Translations under genes and position numbers: made by a program
The notes under the pieces: model-generated
What the model was told of the DNA's origin: nothing
The model's input: the letters and a program-made list of their open reading frames with translations, nothing else
Databases searched by the model: none
Source of the DNA: Lachnospiraceae bacterium UBA3632
GTDB lineage: Bacteria; Bacillota; Clostridia; Lachnospirales; Lachnospiraceae
Direction: 5' to 3'
DNA length: 13,554 nt
Assembly: GCA_002373975.1 (NCBI GenBank)
Contig: DFKZ01000076.1
Coordinates: forward strand, 1-13,554
Shown here: positions 1 to 5,530 of the stretch, piece after piece
Layout: the number at the start of each line of letters is the position of its first letter
Position numbering within the stretch: position 1 is the first letter of the stretch

Positions 1-12
1 TACTCTACTCCT

Positions 13-1347
13 TCAGTCTCGGCGAGGAAGTAAAGTGCTGAGCTCCTCTGCCAGCTTAGCGGGGCACTCTGCCTCAACGAAGGTTCCGTCCTCGCGGTAT
101 TCTTCGTGCTTAATAACACCGTCTGAATGGAGGCGGCTTATCAGATCGCCTCTGGAAAAAGGAATAAGTGCGTTTATAGTTACGGTTTCTCCGTGGAGAA
201 GGAAAGATATCTTTTCAAGAAGGTCATCTATTCCTTCTCCTTTTTTTGCGGAGATATAAACAATGTTTTCATCCGATACGACACCGCCTGTTTCCCTGCG
301 GTCTATAAGATCGCATTTATTCATAACATATATTCTCGGAATGTCGCCGGCGCCCAGTTCCGCCAGAGTTTTGTCGGTGACCTTTCTGTGCTCCTTGTGA
401 TAGGGATCGGATGAATCCAGAACTATAAGGAGCAGATCCGCATACTTTATCTCTTCAAGGGTGGACCTGAATGCCTTTACCAGTCCGTGAGGGAGATTCT
501 CTATAAACCCGACAGTATCAGAGAGCAGAAAATCCTTTTTGTTCTCAAGATAGATATGTCTGATCGATGTGTCGAGAGTTGCAAAAAGCATATCCTTCTC
601 GAAGACCTTTTTTTCATTTTCGCCTTCATCGTTTTTCTTATAAGTATCCGAGAGAGAAAGGAGCCGGTTCATCAGAGAGCTTTTCCCCGCATTTGTATAT
701 CCCACGAGAGCTACTGACGGGGTTGCATTTTTCTCACGGCCCGAGCGCTGGACGGATCGGGTTTTGCTTATCTTATCAAGCTCCTTCGAAAGCTCTGCCA
801 CGCGGTGGTTGATCTGTCTTCTGTCTAGCTCGAGCTGTGTCTCACCGATACCTTTGTTGGCGCGGCTTCCTCCACCTCCGCCCTGACGTCCCAAATGCTG
901 CCACATGCCTGTGAGTCTGGGAAGCATGAACTGAAGATATGCTGATTCAACCTGCAGCTTTGCTTCGCGGGTTTTTGCGCGGCGTGAAAAGATCTCCAGT
1001 ATAAGATTCGTCCTGTCCCATACGGGAACTTTAACGATATCCTGCAGATTCTTCATCTGAGCGGGCGAAAGATTTCCCTCGAACACACAGTACTCTGCGC
1101 CGGTTTCCTGCACAAGATCCGCTAGCTCATAAGCCTTTCCCTTTCCGAGATAGGTTCCGCTCTCGGGGTGATCGAGAGTCTGCGTAAGCTTATCGCATAC
1201 AACCATATCGCAGGCCTCGATTAGGCTTTTCATTTCCGTCATTGAATGATCGAAATCCGAGAAAGTATTCGCATCTTCACGGTGAGGGGTGTTAAGCCCG
1301 ACAAGTATTGCTTTGGGGTTGATGATTTCTTCTTTGTTAATATCCAT
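13..1347 (-). CDS. hflX: GTPase HflX
   Basis: This 444-residue protein is a complete HflX, a GTPase that binds the 50S subunit and, in characterised bacteria, splits stalled or stress-damaged ribosomes. The N-terminal HflX domain (about 12-130) is followed by the glycine-rich linker GRQGGGGGSRANKG (153-166) and the GETQLELDRR helix region (168-177). The G domain shows G1 GYTNAGKS (216-223), the switch region FATLD (255-259), G3 DTVGFI (277-282), G4 NKCD (343-346) and G5 SAK (366-368). Two small oddities are visible. A charged lysine/glutamate-rich insert (about 234-250) precedes the switch, and the usual TLDPTTR reads TLDTSIR. The ATG at 1347 is the first in-frame start and keeps the whole N-terminal domain, but no Shine-Dalgarno sequence precedes it. 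A TATAAT on the same strand lies only about 7 nt upstream, so the mRNA may be leaderless. The gene is transcribed away from all the others. Confidence 0.96.
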   Translation of the reverse strand: MDINKEEIINPKAILVGLNTPHREDANTFSDFDHSMTEMKSLIEACDMVVCDKLTQTLDHPESGTYLGKGKAYELADLVQETGAEYCVFEGNLSPAQMKNLQDIVKVPVWDRTNLILEIFSRRAKTREAKLQVESAYLQFMLPRLTGMWQHLGRQGGGGGSRANKGIGETQLELDRRQINHRVAELSKELDKISKTRSVQRSGREKNATPSVALVGYTNAGKSSLMNRLLSLSDTYKKNDEGENEKKVFEKDMLFATLDTSIRHIYLENKKDFLLSDTVGFIENLPHGLVKAFRSTLEEIKYADLLLIVLDSSDPYHKEHRKVTDKTLAELGAGDIPRIYVMNKCDLIDRRETGGVVSDENIVYISAKKGEGIDDLLEKISFLLHGETVTINALIPFSRGDLISRLHSDGVIKHEEYREDGTFVEAECPAKLAEELSTLLPRRD

Positions 1348-1352
1348 AGTTA

Positions 1353-1369
1353 CATTATATGCTATAATG
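1353..1369. promoter_or_regulatory. symmetric TATAAT palindrome, putative divergent promoter
   Basis: CATTATA and TATAATG form a perfect 7-bp inverted repeat around TGC, so a TATAAT -10 element is present on both strands. On the plus strand it is an extended -10 (TGC then TATAAT at 1363-1368) with no good -35, reading into the PstS-like remnant. On the minus strand TATAAT (1359-1354) would place the transcription start at or next to the hflX start codon; its -35 region (complement of 1377-1382) is weak. Promoter activity is inferred from sequence only. Confidence 0.5.
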
Positions 1370-1419
1370 GAGCTGTTTGAAAGAATGATCTCGGTAGTTT
1401 TTTGACAGTAAAAACACTT

Positions 1420-1470
1420 TGACCGGACCCAAGAAAGCTGGCTAACAATTTTAGTGGTACCGGTCAGCTT
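1420..1470. repeat. overlapping inverted repeats upstream of the PstS-like remnant
   Basis: TGACCGG (1420-1426) is repeated inverted as CCGGTCA (1460-1466), and AAGCTG (1435-1440) is repeated inverted as CAGCTT (1465-1470). The two pairs share bases 1465-1466, so in RNA they would be mutually exclusive. The region is partly inside the open frame of the decayed gene, so the repeats may be incidental. Confidence 0.25.
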
Positions 1471-1794
1471 AAGATGATAGATGTTTCCGGATATCTTCCT
1501 TTTGAGGATGATTCAACTCTTGCAAGAACCGGTTCATCATTTAAACTTACGAAAGATGACGATCTGCCGGTGCTCGACGGAGCTGCGGCGCTTGTTCCGG
1601 TTTACGCTTCGATAATAGACGAATGTTATCCGGATGCGGAAAATATCAGAAACGGACTATATCCTGTCACGGCTAATTTCTATGTCGTGTACAGAAAGGA
1701 TAACGATAATCCCAATATAGAAAGACTTGTTGACTGGATTTTGTCAGATGAAGGGCAGCGGCTTATCGAGGCCTGCGGTTATGTGGGACTGTGA
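1423..1794 (+). pseudogene. PstS-like phosphate-binding protein remnant
   Basis: The open frame runs from just after a stop at 1420-1422 to the TGA at 1792-1794; the first ATG is at 1474 and has no ribosome site. The first part (about 1474-1632) reads VSGYLPFEDDS and LPVLDGAAALVPVYASI, typical of the N-terminal lobe of PstS-type extracellular phosphate-binding proteins. The sequence then jumps at about 1640 to YPVTANFYVVYRK and WILSDEGQRLIEACGYVGL, which resemble the C-terminal end of the same family. The central region that should lie between them, by my estimate well over 100 residues, is absent. The signal peptide and lipobox expected upstream are also missing. The most economical reading is a gene that lost its 5' end and was internally deleted in frame. 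A short expressed protein of 106 residues cannot be excluded but would lack a complete phosphate-binding site. Confidence 0.7.
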
Positions 1795-1803
1795 AAAGGC
1801 GCC

Positions 1804-1825
1804 CGGTAAACAGATCTGTTCACCG
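1804..1825. repeat. 22-bp near-perfect palindrome upstream of the lipoprotein gene
   Basis: CGGTAAACAGA (1804-1814) and TCTGTTCACCG (1815-1825) are inverted copies matching at 10 of 11 positions, centred on the perfect 10-mer ACAGATCTGT. It lies in the gap after the PstS-like remnant, 5 bp before the AGGAG ribosome site at 1831-1835. A homodimeric repressor operator, or an RNA hairpin next to the ribosome site, are both possible. It is not an intrinsic terminator on the plus strand because A residues, not T, follow it. Confidence 0.4.
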
Positions 1826-1878
1826 AAAAAAGGAGACGTCAAAAGACGAAAAAAGAAATACCTGTTTGTGTTTTTTTA

Positions 1879-2247
1879 ATGCTGAGCCTGATGGCTGTTG
1901 CACTTACCGGCTGCGCAAACTCAGGGCCCGTAGACAAGGCTGTGATAGTTGAGTCGCACTATTGGTCGGAACTGGGTTCTACTCCGAGTGAACCGGCGGT
2001 TATCAAACCCGTAAAACGGGGTGATCTGATCTTCCAAGGATTTAATTCGACGATCACGGTAAAATCAGTAAATGATAAAAAGATTGTTCTTGATGTCGAC
2101 GGAATACTTGTTGAACCTACTCCGGACGGAAGGATCGACTTCAGCAAAGAACCTCTTACGAGAATAGTTCTGGAAAGCGGTCAGAGTATTCAGCTCGTCT
2201 CACTGAGCATGGATGCCGGTGTTAGAGTTAATATCGGATTTAAATAA
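1879..2247 (+). CDS. small putative lipoprotein of unknown function
   Basis: From the ATG at 1879 this gives 122 residues starting MLSLMAVALTGC, a hydrophobic stretch ending in a lipobox (LTGC) with the lipidated cysteine at residue 12. That signal is short and lacks basic residues. Reading further upstream in frame gives the codons ACG AAA AAA GAA from 1846, placed 10 nt after AGGAG (1831-1835), and a textbook lipoprotein signal (KK then a hydrophobic run) of about 22 residues. This suggests the ancestral start was ATG at 1846 and is now ACG; the ATG at 1879 has only a T-run upstream. The mature part (about 110 residues) looks like a small beta-rich domain (DLIFQGFNSTITVKSV, KKIVLDVDGI) and I do not recognise its family. 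Its position after a PstS-like remnant suggests the pair were once co-transcribed. It may now be poorly translated. Confidence 0.6.
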   Translation: MLSLMAVALTGCANSGPVDKAVIVESHYWSELGSTPSEPAVIKPVKRGDLIFQGFNSTITVKSVNDKKIVLDVDGILVEPTPDGRIDFSKEPLTRIVLESGQSIQLVSLSMDAGVRVNIGFK

Positions 2248-2292
2248 AGGGATTTGGATGGATACACCCGAAGCCCCTCGTATAAATTTTTC

Positions 2293-2320
2293 TTTACAAA
2301 AGTATTTAAAATGCTACAAT
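2293..2320 (+). promoter_or_regulatory. sigma-A-type promoter of the TPP riboswitch/thiT transcript
   Basis: TTTACA (2293-2298) and TACAAT (2315-2320) are separated by 16 bp, and TGC (2312-2314) makes an extended -10. The predicted start near 2327 falls just before the 5' strand of riboswitch stem P1, which supports the assignment. Confidence 0.7.
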
Positions 2321-2328
2321 AGCATTAT

Positions 2329-2416
2329 CAGCTAGGGGAGTCCGGGCGTGGACTGAGAGTACAGAAATGTTGACCCTTATCACCTGATCCGGGTTATTCC
2401 GGCGTAGGGAAGCGTG
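2329..2416 (+). ncRNA. TPP riboswitch (THI element) aptamer
   Basis: The conserved thiamine pyrophosphate aptamer elements occur in order: AGGGG (2334-2338), CTGAGA (2353-2358), ACCCTT (2373-2378), ACCTGAT (2382-2388) and GGCGTAGGGAAG (2401-2412). P1 can form from CAGCT (2329-2333) and AGCGTG (2411-2416) with one bulged G. The common CTGG/CCAG pairing is replaced by CCGG/CCGG (CCGG at 2389-2392 and 2398-2401), a compensated change that keeps the stem. The joining segment reads TTATT where TAATG or TAATA is more usual, a small departure from consensus. The RNA senses cytoplasmic thiamine pyrophosphate and normally switches the downstream gene off when it is abundant. The gene it controls is thiT, a thiamine importer subunit. 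Confidence 0.93.
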
Positions 2417-2443
2417 CATTTTTTGTGTGCAAGTTTGCGACCG

Positions 2444-2476
2444 GCCTCCTGCTGAAGATAACAGTTTCAGGGAGGC
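2444..2476 (+). promoter_or_regulatory. ribosome-site-masking hairpin (riboswitch expression platform)
   Basis: GCCTCC (2444-2449) pairs with GGAGGC (2471-2476), and after a 2-nt bulge CTGAA (2452-2456) pairs with TTCAG (2466-2470). This buries the thiT Shine-Dalgarno sequence GGGAGG (2470-2475), which sits 10 nt before the ATG at 2486. The hairpin has no T-run after it, so control is predicted at translation rather than by termination. I did not find a convincing anti-sequestor that would compete with it in the ligand-free state. Confidence 0.7.
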
Positions 2477-2485
2477 TATATTATT

Positions 2486-3331
2486 ATGAGCGAAACAAAA
2501 ACAGAAAACAAAGAAAAAAGAAGCGGAAAGCACACCGCCAGGATGATAGTCGAATCCGCCCTTATGGTGGCTTTGGCTACGGGTCTTTCGGTGATCAAGC
2601 TTCTGGATCTGCCCTACGGCGGATCGGTGACGGTGGCAAGCATGCTCCCGCTTATCATCATAGCGTACAGGCACGGGGTTAAATGGGGACTCCTTACAGG
2701 CGTGGTATACGGAGCCATCCAGCAGCTGCTCGGGCTTGACAACCTTTCATACGTGACCACATGGCAGTCGGTGTTGGCAGTTATTCTGCTGGATTATATC
2801 ATCGCATATACCGTTACCGGACTCGGCGGAATGTTCAAGCAGGCCATGCCTCAGCACAGAGCTCTCACAGTCGGTGCGCTGATAGTATGTATCCTCAGAT
2901 ACGCATGCCACGTTCTGTCGGGAGCGACTGTATGGGCGGGGTTATCGATCCCCACATCAGCAGCACTTGCATATTCCTTCGGATATAATGCAACATACAT
3001 GATACCCGAAACCATCGTCACGGTGGCTGCGGCATACTATATCGGGTCTTTACTTGATTTCAGAAATGAAGCAATCGGATATTACAGGAAAGAGCAGAAG
3101 AAATCCTACCCCATCATCAGAGCCGTAGCGGGTATACTCATCGTGGCTGCGGTAGTATTTGATTCGATACAGATATTTGCACATCTGCAGAATCCGGAGA
3201 GCGGCGAATTTGAGATAACAGGCCTTGCAAATGTCAACTGGCTCCTTGTTGGGATAGTTTCGGGCGTAGCTATTGTGATAGCCATTATGCTGGGGATCAT
3301 CACATCAAAAAAGGCAGTAAAAGAGAAATAG
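2486..3331 (+). CDS. thiT: ECF thiamine transporter substrate-binding subunit ThiT
   Basis: ThiT is the membrane S-component that captures thiamine for an energy-coupling factor (ECF) transporter; it needs the shared EcfA/EcfA'/EcfT module, which is not in this window. After a charged N-terminal tail (1-18) come the membrane segments with YGGSVTVASMLPLI (44-57), RHGVKWGLLTG (62-72) and LLDY (101-104). The binding-site block includes R138, H142, G146, W150, Y163 and N168. H142, G146, W150, Y163 and N168 keep the spacing I recall for the thiamine contacts of Lactococcus lactis ThiT (His125, Gly129, Trp133, Tyr146, Asn151). The length, 281 residues, exceeds the usual 180-200: residues about 208-272 add two predicted membrane helices (around 210-232 and 252-272) with a short outside loop. 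The start at 2486 follows GGGAGG and lies under the TPP riboswitch, which agrees with the function. Confidence 0.93.
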   Translation: MSETKTENKEKRSGKHTARMIVESALMVALATGLSVIKLLDLPYGGSVTVASMLPLIIIAYRHGVKWGLLTGVVYGAIQQLLGLDNLSYVTTWQSVLAVILLDYIIAYTVTGLGGMFKQAMPQHRALTVGALIVCILRYACHVLSGATVWAGLSIPTSAALAYSFGYNATYMIPETIVTVAAAYYIGSLLDFRNEAIGYYRKEQKKSYPIIRAVAGILIVAAVVFDSIQIFAHLQNPESGEFEITGLANVNWLLVGIVSGVAIVIAIMLGIITSKKAVKEK

Positions 3332-3403
3332 TTTCGAATAGTTCTGAAAAGAGCTCGGATAATAAGTAATTGATTTAAACAACAATTTAACAGGAGGTAT
3401 GGG

Positions 3404-4132
3404 ATGGACAGGATCGAAGAATTAAACGAGATCATAAACAAGTATGATAACATAGTTTTTTTCGGCGGAGCCGGGGTTTCAACCGAGAGCGGGATACCTG
3501 ATTTCAGGAGCGTGGATGGTCTGTACAATCAAAAGTATGACTATCCTCCGGAAACGATCCTGAGCCATACCTTCTATGTCAGGAACCGCAAGGAGTTCTA
3601 CCGCTTCTATAAGGACAAGATGCTCATAGAGGGAGCCGAGCCGAACGCTTGCCATTTGAAACTTGCAGAGCTTGAAAAAGCCGGTAAGCTTAAGGCTGTC
3701 ATCACACAGAATATCGACGGCCTGCATCAGAAGGCGGGAAGCAAGGAAGTGCTTGAGCTCCATGGATCCACCATGAGGAATTACTGCGAGCATTGCGGAA
3801 AGTTTTTTGACTTTGATTATATCAAGAATTCAACCGGTGATTACCCCGTCTGCGATGAGTGCGGCGGTCCGGTCAAGCCCGATGTGGTGCTCTACGAGGA
3901 AGGCCTCGATCAGAACACTTTGAGCAAATCGGTATATTATATCAGCAAATCCCAGGTGCTCATCATAGCGGGAACATCACTCGCCGTATATCCGGCAGCG
4001 GGCCTGATAGATTATTTCAGAGGCGAAAAGCTTGTGGTGATCAATATGGCACCCACGTCCCGTGATTCCATGGCGGACCTATGCATCAAGGATAAAGTCG
4101 GTAAGGTAATGAAACAGATAGTGCTTAAATAG
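3404..4132 (+). CDS. cobB: NAD-dependent protein deacetylase, Sir2 family
   Basis: This sirtuin removes acyl groups from lysine side chains, consuming NAD+ and releasing nicotinamide and O-acyl-ADP-ribose in the cytoplasm. All hallmarks of an active enzyme are visible in 242 residues: GAGVSTESGIPDFRS (22-36) for NAD binding, TQNIDGLHQKAG (101-112), the catalytic histidine H120 in LHGS, and a zinc site C128, C131, C150, C153. GTSLAVYPAAG (190-200) and VIN (212-214) complete the Rossmann fold. The FYRFYKDKML segment (65-74) and overall order resemble the class U bacterial sirtuins such as Thermotoga maritima Sir2. I do not see the Tyr-x-x-Arg pair of desuccinylating SIRT5-type enzymes, so deacetylation is the more likely activity. 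The start follows AGGAGGT at 3392-3398 by 5 nt. The gene lies 72 nt after thiT with no clear terminator or promoter in between. Confidence 0.95.
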   Translation: MDRIEELNEIINKYDNIVFFGGAGVSTESGIPDFRSVDGLYNQKYDYPPETILSHTFYVRNRKEFYRFYKDKMLIEGAEPNACHLKLAELEKAGKLKAVITQNIDGLHQKAGSKEVLELHGSTMRNYCEHCGKFFDFDYIKNSTGDYPVCDECGGPVKPDVVLYEEGLDQNTLSKSVYYISKSQVLIIAGTSLAVYPAAGLIDYFRGEKLVVINMAPTSRDSMADLCIKDKVGKVMKQIVLK

Positions 4133-4180
4133 GTCAGATAGTCTTAAGCCACGTGGTTGTAGGGGGAGGAAGAGGTATAA

Positions 4181-4777
4181 ATGTCAGAAGAGATTTTTTC
4201 ACAAAGAAAAAGCATAAGAAAATACAAGCCTGATCCGGTATCCGAAAGTGATATCCGCACCATAATAGAAGCGGGAAGAGTGGCACCGTCTGCCAAGAAC
4301 CGCCAGCCCTGGAAGTTCATTGTGTTTACCGGGGAAAGAAAAGAAGCACTTTTATCCGAGATGGAAAAGGGCATAGAAAAGACGAAGCATTCACTCTTCA
4401 TGCCGAAAAAGTACCGGAACGGAATGGCAAGCGCGGACAACACTCTTCGCATAATGAGAGAGGCTCCGGTAGTGATCATCGTGCTAAATCTTCTATCATC
4501 TAATCCCTATCCGCCGATCCTTGCGGGAAAGAGAGTATCCGAGATACATAACACTCTTTCAATCGGTGCCGCTATAGAAAACATGCTTCTGCAGGCAACG
4601 CAGCTGGGGCTGGGTACGCTGTGGATCGGAAATACCGTTTATGCTCACAAGCAGATCTCAAAGTTCCTCGGAACAAAGCATCAGATCGCCAGTGCCATAG
4701 CTTTGGGCTATCCCGATGAAACACCCGAGGGCCGTCCCAAAAAGACATTGGAAGAGATAACGCAGTTTGAATCATGA
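4181..4777 (+). CDS. nitroreductase-family FMN oxidoreductase
   Basis: A 198-residue member of the nitroreductase-like flavoprotein family: homodimeric cytoplasmic enzymes that use FMN and NAD(P)H to reduce nitro compounds, quinones or flavins. The FMN-binding signatures are present: RKSIRKY (9-15), PSAKNRQPWKF (36-46), the helix and loop SIGAAIENM to LGTLWIG (127-150) and ALGYPDETP (174-182). Family members vary widely in substrate, including iodotyrosine dehalogenases and enoate-type reductases, so the true substrate cannot be read from sequence. The start follows a purine-rich ribosome site (GGGGGAGGA, 4162-4170, then AGAGG). The gene is 48 nt after the sirtuin and only 9-45 nt before the ABC ATPase, so it probably shares their transcript. 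Confidence 0.9.
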   Translation: MSEEIFSQRKSIRKYKPDPVSESDIRTIIEAGRVAPSAKNRQPWKFIVFTGERKEALLSEMEKGIEKTKHSLFMPKKYRNGMASADNTLRIMREAPVVIIVLNLLSSNPYPPILAGKRVSEIHNTLSIGAAIENMLLQATQLGLGTLWIGNTVYAHKQISKFLGTKHQIASAIALGYPDETPEGRPKKTLEEITQFES

Positions 4778-4822
4778 TCATGCGGGATGGATCGTTTCGA
4801 TGGTCATCCGCAGGGAAGTAAT

Positions 4823-5530
4823 ATGGAATTTGTTATTTCACATCTTTCAAAAAGCTACGGAAAACATAAAGTACTTACAGATGTAGATTATTCTTTTGAG
4901 GAGGGGAAGATCTACGGGCTGCTTGGCCGTAACGGCGCAGGCAAGACCACCCTGTTCAACTGTCTGAACAGGGATATTGATTTTGATGGGGGAAGTTTTT
5001 ATTTCAAAGAGGGCGAGAAGACAAGAGAAGTCGATCCCACGGATATCGGCTATGTGCTGTCAGTGCCCACTGTCCCGGATTTTCTCACCGGGCGGGAATT
5101 CTTACGTTTTTTTCTTGACATTCATTCGGACAAGATAACCGATCCAAAAGGAATAGAGGAATATTTTGATCTTGTAAAGATACCTTTGGATGCAAGGGAT
5201 CGCCTTATGAAGGATTATTCCCACGGAACCAAGAATAAGATGCAGATGCTTATTAACATCATCGGTGGACCGGGATTAATGCTCCTTGATGAGCCCCTCA
5301 CGTCACTTGATGTGGTGGTGGCAGAGGAGATGAAGGACATTCTGCGTAGCCAGAAAGAGGGACGTGTGCTCATTTTTTCCACACACCTTCTGGACATCGC
5401 GCTTGACCTGTGCGACGAGATAGTGCTTTTAAACGGGGGCAGACTGGAGCCTGTGGATAAGGCAGATCTTGGCGATGAAGAGTTTAAGTCAAAGATCATT
5501 GAGGCGCTGAAGGATGCGGAAGAGACTTAA
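4823..5530 (+). CDS. ABC transporter ATP-binding protein
   Basis: The cytoplasmic ATPase of a transporter whose membrane part is the next gene. Numbering from the earlier in-frame ATG at 4787, Walker A GRNGAGKTT is at 47-55, Walker B LMLLDEP at 164-170, the D-loop SLD at 173-175 and the switch histidine H200 in STH. The signature loop is degenerate (YSHGTKNKM, 144-152, in place of LSGGQ), as is common in export-type ATPases with YSxGM/T motifs. The segment after GY (GYVLSVPTVPDF, 88-99) lacks the usual Q-loop glutamine. I chose ATG 4823 (residue 13) because AGGGAAG lies just before it and the domain begins there; the ATG at 4787 has no ribosome site and adds 12 residues unrelated to the fold. 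The 3' end overlaps the permease gene by 17 nt, indicating translational coupling. The substrate is unknown. Confidence 0.9.
   Translation: MEFVISHLSKSYGKHKVLTDVDYSFEEGKIYGLLGRNGAGKTTLFNCLNRDIDFDGGSFYFKEGEKTREVDPTDIGYVLSVPTVPDFLTGREFLRFFLDIHSDKITDPKGIEEYFDLVKIPLDARDRLMKDYSHGTKNKMQMLINIIGGPGLMLLDEPLTSLDVVVAEEMKDILRSQKEGRVLIFSTHLLDIALDLCDEIVLLNGGRLEPVDKADLGDEEFKSKIIEALKDAEET

Noticed and set aside
1402..1407. Perfect TTGACA -35 hexamer
   Set aside because: No -10-like sequence occurs 16-18 bp downstream, where the bases are GC-rich.
2258..2335. 25-codon open frame with AAAGGG before its ATG
   Set aside because: It overlaps the thiT promoter and runs into riboswitch stem P1; the product has no recognisable feature.
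2306..2674. Minus-strand open frame of 122 codons opposite the riboswitch and the start of thiT
   Set aside because: It is antisense to the conserved aptamer and the thiT N-terminus, with a low-complexity, histidine-rich product typical of a shadow frame.
3332..3403. Possible promoter (GATAAT at 3358-3363) between thiT and the sirtuin gene
   Set aside because: No -35-like hexamer is found at a suitable distance and there is no TG extension.
4149..4156. 8-bp palindrome CCACGTGG between the sirtuin and nitroreductase genes
   Set aside because: Too short to separate from chance, and it has no promoter context.
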